Made by a program: the position numbers and the translations under genes. A stretch of DNA of 39,200 bases. Source: Bacteriovorax sp. UBA1852. Its GTDB lineage: Bacteria; Bdellovibrionota; Bacteriovoracia; Bacteriovoracales; Bacteriovoracaceae. The stretch covers positions 1 to 39,200 of the forward strand of contig DDIK01000190.1 in NCBI GenBank assembly GCA_002338505.1, given 5' to 3'. This document shows positions 7,486 through 15,519 of this stretch, piece after piece. The notes under the pieces are model-generated. The model was not told the DNA's origin and ran no database searches. It saw only the letters and a list, made by a program, of their open reading frames with translations. The number at the start of each line of letters is the position of its first letter. Position 1 is the stretch's first letter.

Positions 7486-8838
7486 ATGAAAACATTATAT
7501 ATCTTTTTAATCTTTTTACTTTCGATCAATACTCACGGCCTTGAAGCAAAAAAATATCAGTGGGGCAATATTGAAGCGACATGGATTGAAGACAATAAGT
7601 TGCCTTTATATAATATCGTTATTTATTTTGCTGATGGTGCACTTTCTGATGGGCGAAATAAAGGTGAAACTAAGCTTATGTTTGATCTCTTACAAACTGG
7701 AACAAATAGATTCAGCCTAAAGGAGATCGCCGATAACTTAGAATTCTATGGTACACAGTCTAGCGCTAGAGTTGTCCACGAGTATTCAACATATCATATT
7801 TCTGGAATGAGTAAGGATGTGATTCCTTCAGTGAAAAAGATTTGTCATCTTTTTAAAGATGCTACTTTTCCAAAGAAAGAACTTAAGAAAGCTAAGAATA
7901 ATATTGTAAATTCTAAAAAGAGTGTCATAAATAGCCACGGACAACTTGCTAATATAGCTTTTAGAGAAATCAACTTAAGTGGTACTCCTTTTAAAAACCC
8001 TGTGTCTGGTAAAATTAAAAGTGTTAAGCGTGTGCGCTCAAGAGACTTAAGAAAGAAGCTTGATTATTTTAACACAAAAGTAAAAAAGAAAATCTATATA
8101 TCAGGACCTAAGAATGTTTTAAATATTCGTAGTGTTCTAGAAAATGATTGTGGTTGGTCAGTAGACGCTAGTTTTGAAAGAAAGGTTTCATACAAGAAAC
8201 CAGCATCTAAAGGAAAAGTTCACTTCGTAACTGTTCCTAAGGCAAATCAAGCACAGGTGCTCGCAGGTAAATTTTTACGCAATGGAGAGTTTGAGTCATT
8301 TGAAGACTTACAAGTTGCAAGTCACTTTCTTGGCGGAGGCTTTACTTCTGTTTTAATGAGTGAGCTTAGATCCAAAAGAGGTTTAACTTATTCTGCAAAT
8401 GCTTATGCGGGAAGACAAAAAGATTATGGACGATCAGTGATCTCAACCTTTACTAAGAACGAAACTCTTGTTGAACTCCTAGGTGTTATTGACGATGTTT
8501 TAAAAGAGTATAGTAGTAAAGAAGTTTCAAATGAAAGACTTAATAAAGTTATAGAGAGCCTAAAAGGTAAGTATATCTTTCAATTTGAGGATCCTTCTCA
8601 ATTTATCAATGAACTATTATTTTTTGATCACATAGGACTAGATTACTCTCGTCTCTATAAATTTACAGAAAATATTGAAGACTTTAATGCAAAAGATCTC
8701 AAGGATACTATCTCTAAAATTTTTACAACTGAAGAAATTGATTACGTAATCCTTGGGGACCGTTCTCTTATTCCTGGTTTAAAGAAGGCGGGATATAAAG
8801 ACTTGATTGTTCATAATTACACAAAGTTTATCAAATAA
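7486..8838 (+). CDS. M16-family peptidase-like protein, non-catalytic partner subunit
   Basis: The 450-residue product begins with a signal peptide (MKTLYIFLIFLLSINTHG). The N-terminal domain aligns with M16 but has GETKLMFDLLQTGT where the family has GxAHFLEHMLFxGT, so no zinc site. The C-terminal domain has the intact SELRSKRGLTYSANAYAG motif, whose Arg295 and Tyr302 match the conserved substrate-binding pair. This is the pattern of two-gene bacterial M16B enzymes, in which one chain binds zinc and the other completes the active site. It starts 20 bases after the catalytic subunit with its own AAAGGA Shine-Dalgarno sequence. A hairpin closes the operon at 8842-8869. Confidence 0.92.
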   Translation: MKTLYIFLIFLLSINTHGLEAKKYQWGNIEATWIEDNKLPLYNIVIYFADGALSDGRNKGETKLMFDLLQTGTNRFSLKEIADNLEFYGTQSSARVVHEYSTYHISGMSKDVIPSVKKICHLFKDATFPKKELKKAKNNIVNSKKSVINSHGQLANIAFREINLSGTPFKNPVSGKIKSVKRVRSRDLRKKLDYFNTKVKKKIYISGPKNVLNIRSVLENDCGWSVDASFERKVSYKKPASKGKVHFVTVPKANQAQVLAGKFLRNGEFESFEDLQVASHFLGGGFTSVLMSELRSKRGLTYSANAYAGRQKDYGRSVISTFTKNETLVELLGVIDDVLKEYSSKEVSNERLNKVIESLKGKYIFQFEDPSQFINELLFFDHIGLDYSRLYKFTENIEDFNAKDLKDTISKIFTTEEIDYVILGDRSLIPGLKKAGYKDLIVHNYTKFIK

Positions 8839-8839
8839 A

Positions 8840-9187
8840 CTAGTGAGACTGCTGACTCGTAGTCTCACTTTCTGCATTTAGCACGGCACCTGGTTTGATC
8901 TCTAAGCTATTTGCAGAAACTTTTCCAATAACAACTGCGGAAGGAAAAAGTCTTAGTTTTCCTTTGCTATTAATATTTCCCTCAATTTTTCCATACACAT
9001 CTATGTCGTAGCTATCAATGCTGCCCTTGATGTTGGCACTAGGCTCTATACTTATCTTGGCCTTTGTTTGAGTGATAATATTTCCCTCAACGGTACTAGC
9101 AATATGGGTAGGTCCATTAAGGTATAGGTCACCTTTAAAAATAGACTTCTTTCCGAGAAAGCAAAAATCAAGATCTTTTATTTCCAT
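8840..9187 (-). CDS. Bactofilin
   Basis: Bactofilins are small cytoskeletal proteins that polymerise through a right-handed beta-helix and organise local peptidoglycan synthesis. About 115 residues from the ATG at 9187 show the family pattern of short hydrophobic strands: KSIFKGDLYLNG, STVEGNI, ANIKGSIDSYDIDVYGKIEGNI, AVVIGKVSANSLEIKPGAVL, with an unstructured tail. A longer frame from GTG 9229 exists. I prefer MEIKDLD at 9187, one base after the stop of the preceding gene, because bactofilin homology begins there and tight coupling is plausible. It is the last gene of an operon with an L,D-transpeptidase and a membrane coiled-coil protein, a context that points to cell shape. Confidence 0.9.
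   Translation of the reverse strand: MEIKDLDFCFLGKKSIFKGDLYLNGPTHIASTVEGNIITQTKAKISIEPSANIKGSIDSYDIDVYGKIEGNINSKGKLRLFPSAVVIGKVSANSLEIKPGAVLNAESETTSQQSH
8842..8869. terminator. Hairpin between the converging M16 and bactofilin genes
   Basis: A perfect 9-base inverted repeat, AGTGAGACT (8842-8850) and AGTCTCACT (8861-8869), has a 10-base loop. It lies at the junction of two converging genes, inside the bactofilin 3' end. Neither side has a long T tract, so it may stop transcription only weakly or mainly stabilise the 3' ends. Confidence 0.5.
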
Positions 9188-9188
9188 T

Positions 9189-9917
9189 TTATAAACTCTG
9201 CTTAAAAATTTTCTTGTAGATGATATCACCTAGTCTGTTAAAGATAATTAAATTGAAGAATACATCAGAATTGTTAATCGAAGAAAAACTAGCGCTGAAG
9301 GGTCTAAACCTTGAAGTAGCGAAGCTTTCTCCTGTTGAGTATATAATTTGAAGACTCGATTCAGACTCTATCTTAGGGTATCTTTCAAATACATTTCCAT
9401 CTGTTGCAATCATATGAGCATAGCCCGCAATCTTCTTATTTTCTTCGGTAAGGTTTATAACATTGAACTTTACAAGTATTTTGCCATCTTTCTTACTTGC
9501 TGAAAAATCTTGAACATCAATGGAGACCGGACTCGTCAGATCTTTTTGTCCTGGCACGGGTGCAAAGAGATTTCCCGTCACTGAGTCTTCAGGTGCCGCA
9601 CTGGAGAGTTTCTTCGTTAATTTGTCATTAATAATATTTAATTCGTCTGCTCGTGAAGCTAGAGATATGTTTTGATTTCTTAGTTCTTGAATAATTTCTG
9701 GCTCACTAGACCTAATCTGTCTCTCTATTGTATTTGCATAATAGATCGCGGACGTGGCAACCACAATGCTTAGAAGGGTGAGAAGTGCCGGGCCATAAGT
9801 TAGAAATGAGAAAGAGTACTTATCAATTCTACGATAGCGAGGCACTTTTTCATTCTCGTAAAATATGAACGATATGTCGTTTGACCTTTTATCCTTGGTC
9901 GATTTTAAAAAAGCCAT
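9189..9917 (-). CDS. Single-pass membrane protein with coiled coil, bactofilin partner candidate
   Basis: The 242-residue protein has a basic cytoplasmic N-terminus (about 40 residues), one membrane helix (about residues 42-64) and a short periplasmic coiled coil (ERQIRSSEPEIIQELRNQNISLASRADEL region, residues 68-105). A Pro-rich linker follows, then a beta-rich C-terminal domain (about residues 130-240). The front half resembles the membrane/coiled-coil part of the M23 endopeptidases often encoded next to bactofilins, but there is no M23 domain. It starts 2 bases after the L,D-transpeptidase stop and ends 1 base before the bactofilin ATG. It could link cytoplasmic bactofilin to the periplasmic enzyme; this is inference from context. 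Confidence 0.8.
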   Translation of the reverse strand: MAFLKSTKDKRSNDISFIFYENEKVPRYRRIDKYSFSFLTYGPALLTLLSIVVATSAIYYANTIERQIRSSEPEIIQELRNQNISLASRADELNIINDKLTKKLSSAAPEDSVTGNLFAPVPGQKDLTSPVSIDVQDFSASKKDGKILVKFNVINLTEENKKIAGYAHMIATDGNVFERYPKIESESSLQIIYSTGESFATSRFRPFSASFSSINNSDVFFNLIIFNRLGDIIYKKIFKQSL

Positions 9918-9919
9918 AT

Positions 9920-11011
9920 CTAGTTATTACTCACGCCCTCAGAAGAGTCGTCTTTAAGGTTTAATTGACTTGTGAATATCTCTTTAGGGTTAGATGATTC
10001 AAAGAACTTAAGTCTTGGTTTAAAAGCGACTGATGGGCCATGCTCCTTCTCTAAACCTGATTTTGTCCATTCTTCAGCAACAATTTTCCAATTGTAATAT
10101 AAGTCTTTCATCAGATAGAGAGTCTTTTTTCCGGTATCAGTGATGGTGTTAGAGTTATAATTTTGAATGAATGTAATAACAGCGTAGTCGTTATTTTTTA
10201 AAATAGAGACATTTTCAATTGAAATTTCTGGAGTGCCAGGATTAGAAAATACTGCTCTCTTATAGTTCATGTAATTCTTATAATTCTTATGTCTATAGTC
10301 TCTAAATTTTGAAGTATGGTATTGCTCTTTATAAGATTCAAAGTTTTCTGTTTGCCAGGCCTCTAGCCACTTGTTAAGTGTCTTTGTTAGGCTGTTCTTA
10401 TTTCTTTGCCATGTTTCTCTTTTAAGATACTTAACATCGTGGGTAACTACTATAAGTGTTTTGTTAAGTTCGATATATTGAGAAAGATCAATGAGGTGTT
10501 TATTATGTGCTACTAAACAACCTCTAGAATCGAGGCCTTTGTCTATTCTTGTCTCATCATTTGTTGAGTGAAGCCATATTCCACCACCTGTCTTGCCTTT
10601 CAATCTATCTATAGGATTAGGGTAATTCATAACGAATGCTCCTACGCCATAAATTTCTCCAGCTTTTCCATGTCTCTCTAAAAGTGACTTATGTGGTAAA
10701 AACTCAGAAAAGTGATAGATTCCTTCAGGAGTTCTGTGATCGCCTTGAAAAATTTTATTTCCTGCTTTTTTACCTGTGGCGATTTGGAAAGTTTTAATTA
10801 GTCTTGGCTCATCAGATTGAGTTTCATAGAGATATAGTTTGTGAGTAGATTTTTCTGCAACAAGTATGTGGTGTGATAAGTAATTATCAGATTGCAATAT
10901 GTTTGCCGGAAGAAATTTGGCCTGTGCAAATAGAGTAGTTGATAAAATGAGAGCAAATAAAGTTTTAGTGGCTTTCATGTTATCTAATTGTTTCCATACT
11001 GATTGAGTCAT
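9920..11011 (-). CDS. L,D-transpeptidase/carboxypeptidase (YkuD fold) with NTF2-like C-terminus
   Basis: This exported peptidoglycan enzyme is 363 residues long. The YkuD domain (about residues 48-190) includes HILVAEKSTHKLYLYE, RTPEGIYHF and the active-site motif GIWLHSTN through DSRGCLVA, with His148 and nucleophile Cys165. The C-terminal part (about residues 205-335) looks NTF2/SnoaL-like. This architecture matches Bd1075 of Bdellovibrio bacteriovorus, an L,D-carboxypeptidase that creates cell curvature and whose NTF2 domain targets it to the outer curve. The ATG at 11011 has AAGGA 8 bases upstream. A second in-frame ATG at 10978 directly precedes a compact signal peptide (MKATKTLFALILSTTLFAQA) and could be the true start. 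It leads a three-gene operon ending in a bactofilin. Confidence 0.92.
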   Translation of the reverse strand: MTQSVWKQLDNMKATKTLFALILSTTLFAQAKFLPANILQSDNYLSHHILVAEKSTHKLYLYETQSDEPRLIKTFQIATGKKAGNKIFQGDHRTPEGIYHFSEFLPHKSLLERHGKAGEIYGVGAFVMNYPNPIDRLKGKTGGGIWLHSTNDETRIDKGLDSRGCLVAHNKHLIDLSQYIELNKTLIVVTHDVKYLKRETWQRNKNSLTKTLNKWLEAWQTENFESYKEQYHTSKFRDYRHKNYKNYMNYKRAVFSNPGTPEISIENVSILKNNDYAVITFIQNYNSNTITDTGKKTLYLMKDLYYNWKIVAEEWTKSGLEKEHGPSVAFKPRLKFFESSNPKEIFTSQLNLKDDSSEGVSNN

Positions 11012-11116
11012 CTATTATTCCTTACATAGTTAAGTGAAATACCTCTCTATTTTAAAGCAATATTCAACGTCTTATCAACTTTTCTTTTTATTTTGAAGAG
11101 CCATGATTTCCCACAC

Positions 11117-11145
11117 TTGGAACCACTGTCTTTGCGAGTTAAAAT
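11117..11145 (+). promoter_or_regulatory. Sigma-70-like promoter for the acidic coiled-coil gene
   Basis: TTGGAA (11117-11122) and TAAAAT (11140-11145) are separated by 17 bases. Transcription would start near 11152, only about 13 bases before the ATG at 11165 and right at the AAGGAG Shine-Dalgarno sequence, so the leader would be very short. Confidence 0.45.
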
Positions 11146-11164
11146 ATAGGCTAAGGAGATCTAT

Positions 11165-13105
11165 ATGCTTTGCCTATTTCTTGATGATATGAATAATTAC
11201 AGCGACTTAAGAGATAAGTCGGAGGTCGTCTATGTTGATGACTTTAATACGATTTCTAATTTTACATCTCAGTTATACGATATCATCGTTTTTGCAAGTG
11301 GTAATTTTGTCGAGATTCTTGAGGATTTAGCGCCTGCAATAGGCCCTGAGACGAAATTATTCAAGCCAAAAGACATCGAAGTGCCAATAGAGAGAACTTT
11401 TAAGACTTTTTATGACGCGGATTCATTCTTAGATGAACTATCTTCGACAAAAGTATTATTGGATCAGGGAATTAACTTTGATGAGAAGTTAGATCTTGAT
11501 AATACGCAGAACATGAAGCTTCAAGGGGCAATTGAGAGTGTGATTACAACTAAGGCAGAGGAAGCTAATTCCCCCTTAGAAGAGCAGGTTGAAGGACTGA
11601 GTATCAGCCTTCCGGATAGTGATGACAATGAAGAACTTACTTCTGTTTCTCTACAGATGCCAGATGAGGAACCTGAAAATATTGAAGAAGTACCTGATGA
11701 ATTATCACTTGAGCCTGAAGAGGTTCCTCAGGAAATGTCTTTGTCGACTGATGGGGAGATTGATGAGCAGGTTAATATTGATCTTGATGATAACCAGCTC
11801 GATCTTGAAACAGGAGATATTGAAAGTATTGATCTCGCTGACCAAGAAGATATTGCTGAACTAAATGAGCTGTCTGTTGATGACGGTGCAGATGTTATTG
11901 AGATGAGCGATGAGGAGATCTCTTCACCGGCAGATGATCAAGAGATGAGTCTAAGTGATGAAGCTCAAGAAGAATCAGTTGAAGAAATTTCTGAAAATTT
12001 AAAAGAAGATATCAAAGAAGATATCAAAGAAGATACTAAAGATGAAGTCGATGATCTTGACACGAGTATGGACATGGAACTTGGACCTGAAAAGTCTGAA
12101 GATCTTGCTGATTTTGGAGATGAGCTTGGTGATCTCGATGATGATCTAGGTGAGCTTGGAGATATCGATGATTTAGGAACAATGTCAATGTCAGATGATC
12201 TTGATGATGATCTAACTGACATGACTGACTTTAGTGAGTCAACAGGGGAGACTGTCGTTGGAAGTCTCGATGACTTGTCAGCTGGTGCTGATGACCTTGA
12301 TGACGATCTTTTGGAGGCAACAGTCATTCAAGATGTTTCAAGCTTATCGAGTCGTGGTGAAGAAGATCTTCTCGCGGACGACGAAGATGAAAAGACACAG
12401 ATTGGAACTAGAATTCCAGATAGCTTTGTGAAACCAAAGGTTGACGTTGAGAATTTTTCAAAGAGTGTTGACCAAATTACAAGCTCTCTAATTTCTTCAT
12501 TAGATAGTAATGAGCTTCTTAGTTTGAAGGTTACGCTAGGTGAATTGAAGGAAGATAGAAATAATCTACTTGAAAAAGTTGATGAACTTCAGCAGAAAAA
12601 TGAAATCCTCAAACAAGAAAGTCTTAACACAAAAGCTGATAGTGACGAATTTAAAATTGAGATTTCAATATTAAGAAAGCGTCACATCGCCGAAATGGAA
12701 AATTTGAAACATACTTTAGCGATCAGTGAACAAAAAAGAGAGATCTTAGAGACAAAACTCAGAAATCTTACGCAAGAGCTGGGGAGTTATGGTAAAAGAT
12801 CGGAAATAGATGACAACAAGCTTCGCCAAAAAGAGAGAGAACTCGAGAATCAGTTAGAGCTTATGGCGATTGATGCAGATTCAAAAGTTAAGAGTAGAGA
12901 TACGAAAATATTAGAACTCAAAAGAAAAATAGATTCTCTAGAGTTTAATATGGAAAATATGTCAATCAGAGAAAAGCAATCAAGAAAAGATAAGCTTTTA
13001 TTAGAGGAAAAGCTTGCGAGAGTCATCGATACATTAAGAAGTTCTCTAAATGTCTTAGAAGATGAAATTGAAATAACTGATATTGAAAGTAGCTTGAATA
13101 TTTAA
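11165..13105 (+). CDS. Acidic low-complexity protein with C-terminal coiled coil
   Basis: This 646-residue cytoplasmic protein has no signal peptide or membrane helix. Residues 1-100 form a small alpha/beta segment (MLCLFLDD, VVYVDDF, DIIVFAS) that may be a degenerate receiver-like fold. Residues 130-425 are extremely rich in Asp, Glu, Leu and Ser, with degenerate DDLDDDL/ELGDLDDDLGELGD repeats and an exact 12-base tandem repeat at 12005-12040. Residues 430-640 are a long heptad coiled coil. AAGGAG sits 6 bases before the ATG. The next gene, a diguanylate cyclase, starts 8 bases after its stop. It looks like a scaffold for a polar or signalling complex, but I do not recognise the family. Confidence 0.85.
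   Translation: MLCLFLDDMNNYSDLRDKSEVVYVDDFNTISNFTSQLYDIIVFASGNFVEILEDLAPAIGPETKLFKPKDIEVPIERTFKTFYDADSFLDELSSTKVLLDQGINFDEKLDLDNTQNMKLQGAIESVITTKAEEANSPLEEQVEGLSISLPDSDDNEELTSVSLQMPDEEPENIEEVPDELSLEPEEVPQEMSLSTDGEIDEQVNIDLDDNQLDLETGDIESIDLADQEDIAELNELSVDDGADVIEMSDEEISSPADDQEMSLSDEAQEESVEEISENLKEDIKEDIKEDTKDEVDDLDTSMDMELGPEKSEDLADFGDELGDLDDDLGELGDIDDLGTMSMSDDLDDDLTDMTDFSESTGETVVGSLDDLSAGADDLDDDLLEATVIQDVSSLSSRGEEDLLADDEDEKTQIGTRIPDSFVKPKVDVENFSKSVDQITSSLISSLDSNELLSLKVTLGELKEDRNNLLEKVDELQQKNEILKQESLNTKADSDEFKIEISILRKRHIAEMENLKHTLAISEQKREILETKLRNLTQELGSYGKRSEIDDNKLRQKERELENQLELMAIDADSKVKSRDTKILELKRKIDSLEFNMENMSIREKQSRKDKLLLEEKLARVIDTLRSSLNVLEDEIEITDIESSLNI
12005..12040 (+). repeat. 12-base tandem repeat, three copies, within the acidic gene
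   Basis: GAAGATATCAAA occurs twice exactly and a third time with two changes, encoding EDIK-EDIK-EDTK. It is in frame, and is a candidate site for length variation by slippage. Confidence 0.8.
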
Positions 13106-13113
13106 GGGATACT

Positions 13114-14106
13114 GTGGAAACTAAAGAAAATCATTATCAAAAAACTCTTGATTTCATTTGTCGAATTGGAGAAGTCGATGATCTTAATCATTTCATTGAT
13201 TATGTTGATAATTTTCTTCAGACTGACTTTAAAGCGAGTCCCATTCTTGTTTATTCAACCAATGAGAATGCAGGAAATATGACTCGTTCGCACCGGAAGG
13301 TCGAAATTGAAAACATATATTACAAGAAAAACGAGGTAGAGTCCTTCAAAGAAGAAGTAAAGCAAAGACATGATTCTATTCTCTTACGAGAAATAAAGGA
13401 AAACTTCTATTATACGATTCCAGTTGGTTTATTTACACAACAAGAATACTATTTATGCTTTAAGTGCTCTCAACAAATTTCAAAGCCAATCCTTGATTAC
13501 TTCTTTCAGTTTTTAAAGACAACGATTAGCAAGATTGACCGTTATCAAGAAGCCAGAGGCTTAAAGTCTCTTGTCTATAAAGATGAAATTACAGGACTTT
13601 TTAACCAAAGAAGATTTAGCGAAGATATAGATGAGGCGATTACAAATGCCAAAGAAGATAAGCATCTCTTTTCTGTTGTATTTATTGATATAGATCACTT
13701 TAAGCAAGTCAATGATGGACATGGCCATCTTGTTGGTACTAAGCTTCTTAAGGATGTTGGGGCCATCATCAAGATGAGTGTGAGACCAGATGATCTTTGT
13801 TATCGCTATGGTGGAGATGAGTTTGTTATAATTCTAAGAAATGCATCTTTTTTTGAAGCACGAACAGTTGGTAATAGAATACTTTCGAATATAAGTAATG
13901 AGACATTTCATGTTTCGAGGAATGAGGGACTAAGCGGAGATAGCGAGTTTAAACTTACTGTATCTGTAGGAATCGCATGCTATCCTGATGACGCTACGAC
14001 GAGAGTAGATATTATTAAATTGGCAGATCGAATGATGTATAAGGCTAAGCAGTCAGGTCGAGGTAAAGTCTGTCACACAAAAGAGTTATTTTCAAAAGAC
14101 TCATAA
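13114..14106 (+). CDS. GGDEF diguanylate cyclase with inhibitory I-site
   Basis: It makes cyclic di-GMP from two GTP. Residues 1-145 form an uncharacterised sensory region, possibly GAF-like. The GGDEF domain (about residues 150-325) has DEITGLFNQRRF, the metal motif FIDIDHFK (Asp192, Asp194), and the active site RYGGDEF (233-237). RPDD (224-227) lies exactly five residues upstream, as in the RxxD product-inhibition site. All key residues are intact, so it should be active and feedback-limited. The start is GTG at 13114, 8 bases after the acidic coiled-coil gene, and the metallophosphoesterase follows after 13 bases, so the three are probably one operon. Confidence 0.95.
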   Translation: METKENHYQKTLDFICRIGEVDDLNHFIDYVDNFLQTDFKASPILVYSTNENAGNMTRSHRKVEIENIYYKKNEVESFKEEVKQRHDSILLREIKENFYYTIPVGLFTQQEYYLCFKCSQQISKPILDYFFQFLKTTISKIDRYQEARGLKSLVYKDEITGLFNQRRFSEDIDEAITNAKEDKHLFSVVFIDIDHFKQVNDGHGHLVGTKLLKDVGAIIKMSVRPDDLCYRYGGDEFVIILRNASFFEARTVGNRILSNISNETFHVSRNEGLSGDSEFKLTVSVGIACYPDDATTRVDIIKLADRMMYKAKQSGRGKVCHTKELFSKDS

Positions 14107-14119
14107 GTAGAAAATTATT

Positions 14120-15199
14120 ATGAAATATATTGTTGTATCTGATCTCCACTTAGGTAAAGGTAAGTTCTTTCGAAATGGGCATTTTAATATTCTTGAAGAC
14201 TTCTTTGAGGATGAAAGATTTTATGAATTCTGTGAATACTTTTGTTCAGGAAAATATTTCTTAAAAAAAGTATGTCTTGTTCTTAATGGGGATATTCTCA
14301 ACCTTATTCAAATAGATAAAAATGGCGTATTCACTCACTTTGTGGATGAAGAGATGACTCAAGGACAAGTGGAAGATATCGCTAAGGGCCATTCCAAGTT
14401 CTTTAAAGGTCTTAAGAGATTCTTAAAGTCTCCAAATAAAGAAGTTGTTTATGTCATCGGAAATCACGATAATGGTATGGCATTTCCTGGAGCACAGAGA
14501 ACTTTTAGTGATTTGGTTGGAGCTGAGGTTACATTTTGTCATACATTTAAGAGAGACGGAGTTCATATTGAGCACGGACATCGCTTTGAGGCCGTGAATA
14601 CTGTTTCGCACAAGCATTTCTTTATCGAAGGACCGACAGGGAAAAAGATTTTAAATTTTCCTTGGGGATCACTTTTTTGTATAAATGTTCTACCAATTTT
14701 AAAAAAAGAAAGACCCTATATTGATAAGGTCAGACCTATGGGTTCTTATGTTAAGTGGTGTCTGATACATGATACTGCTTTTTTCTGGAAGCTTACTTTA
14801 ACTTGTTTAAAGTATGTGATTAAGACTTACTCAGATTTCTATGTCAAACAGAATAGAAACTTTAAAACATCTCTAAAAATTTTAAAGCAGATAACCATTT
14901 ATCCTCGGTATGAAAAAATGGCCAAGCGAATAATCAAAAAAGATAAGTCTATTCATACCGTCATTATGGGCCATACTCATTTACAGGAATGGAGAAGATT
15001 TCCTGCTGGAAAATATTATTTCAATACTGGTACTTGGAATACTATTCCTAGTATCGATGCAGGGATGCACCAAGACACTCGTCACCTGACCTTCTGTAGT
15101 GTTGATGTACAAGAGAAGACAGGACAGCTTGTCTCTGCTTCAATTAATGAATGGAAGGGAAATTGGAAGCCTTATCTCGAAGAGATTAATACGCTCTAA
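14120..15199 (+). CDS. Calcineurin-like metallophosphoesterase
   Basis: The 359-residue protein has all metallophosphoesterase blocks in order: SDLHLG (Asp8, His10), NGDILN (Asp58), VIGNHDNG, EHGHR and MGHTHLQ. A dinuclear metal centre is therefore expected. The layout is somewhat like LpxH (UDP-2,3-diacylglucosamine hydrolase), but it is about 120 residues longer, with an inserted region between EHGHR and MGHTH. The substrate is therefore open. It has no signal peptide. The Shine-Dalgarno sequence is weak, and translation may be coupled to the diguanylate cyclase gene 13 bases upstream. Confidence 0.9.
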   Translation: MKYIVVSDLHLGKGKFFRNGHFNILEDFFEDERFYEFCEYFCSGKYFLKKVCLVLNGDILNLIQIDKNGVFTHFVDEEMTQGQVEDIAKGHSKFFKGLKRFLKSPNKEVVYVIGNHDNGMAFPGAQRTFSDLVGAEVTFCHTFKRDGVHIEHGHRFEAVNTVSHKHFFIEGPTGKKILNFPWGSLFCINVLPILKKERPYIDKVRPMGSYVKWCLIHDTAFFWKLTLTCLKYVIKTYSDFYVKQNRNFKTSLKILKQITIYPRYEKMAKRIIKKDKSIHTVIMGHTHLQEWRRFPAGKYYFNTGTWNTIPSIDAGMHQDTRHLTFCSVDVQEKTGQLVSASINEWKGNWKPYLEEINTL

Positions 15200-15519
15200 A
15201 CATAATTTCTTACATTTCTGTTATATCGCAAGTCAAAGAGCAAGAGATTATATTCTCATCATTGAATAGAATTGTTATACGTAAATTTGCAAGAAGTTAA
15301 GTAACTGAATTTAAAAGAAGGCGCCCTTGAAAAATCCTTTCTCCCGAACGCCGGATTGTATGATTTGTCTCTGTTAAATATATTGTAATGGAACATTAAA
15401 ATTTATTAAAGGTTATTTTTCTTACACCTACTGTCAGTGAGTAGAGTAAGAAAATCAACTAATTGTTTCAGTGATTGGTAAAGGGGTTCGTACGTTGTCT
15501 ACTTTTAATTTTTTTTTTA
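15200..15519. other. 320-base intergenic region with hairpins and a GC-richer patch
   Basis: No credible ORF is seen. A locally GC-rich stretch around 15318-15355 includes a GGCGCC palindrome and an AATCC...GGATT pair. A longer hairpin occupies 15417-15454. A 10-T run at 15509-15518 lies just past the 3' end of the START-domain gene. The converging genes on both sides have no obvious intrinsic terminator, so this region may hold 3' ends or a small RNA. Confidence 0.4.
15417..15454. repeat. Long imperfect inverted repeat (hairpin)
   Basis: TTTTCTTAC (15417-15425) pairs with GTAAGAAAA (15446-15454). Inside, after a small internal loop, CTACT (15428-15432) pairs with AGTAG (15440-15444). Neither strand has a T tract after the stem, so it is not a standard terminator. 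Confidence 0.6.

Noticed and set aside
8840..9229. Longer bactofilin start at GTG 9229
   Set aside because: It would overlap the preceding gene by 41 bases, has no Shine-Dalgarno sequence, and the extra residues fall outside bactofilin homology.
12005..12040. CRISPR-like or minisatellite repeat
   Set aside because: Only three contiguous 12-base copies without spacers, in frame within a coding sequence.
11965..12327. Minus-strand 120-codon frame, very Ser/Arg-rich
   Set aside because: It is the antisense of the Asp/Glu/Leu-rich repeats of the acidic coiled-coil gene; its composition is a mirror of that repeat and it has no credible start signals.
14120..15199. LpxH (lipid A pathway)
   Set aside because: The metallophosphoesterase motifs fit, but the protein is about 120 residues longer, with an insert before the GHTH motif, and no lpx genes are present. 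Left as a generic phosphoesterase.
15417..15454. Intrinsic terminator at the long hairpin
   Set aside because: No T tract follows the stem on either strand, so it is listed only as an inverted repeat.
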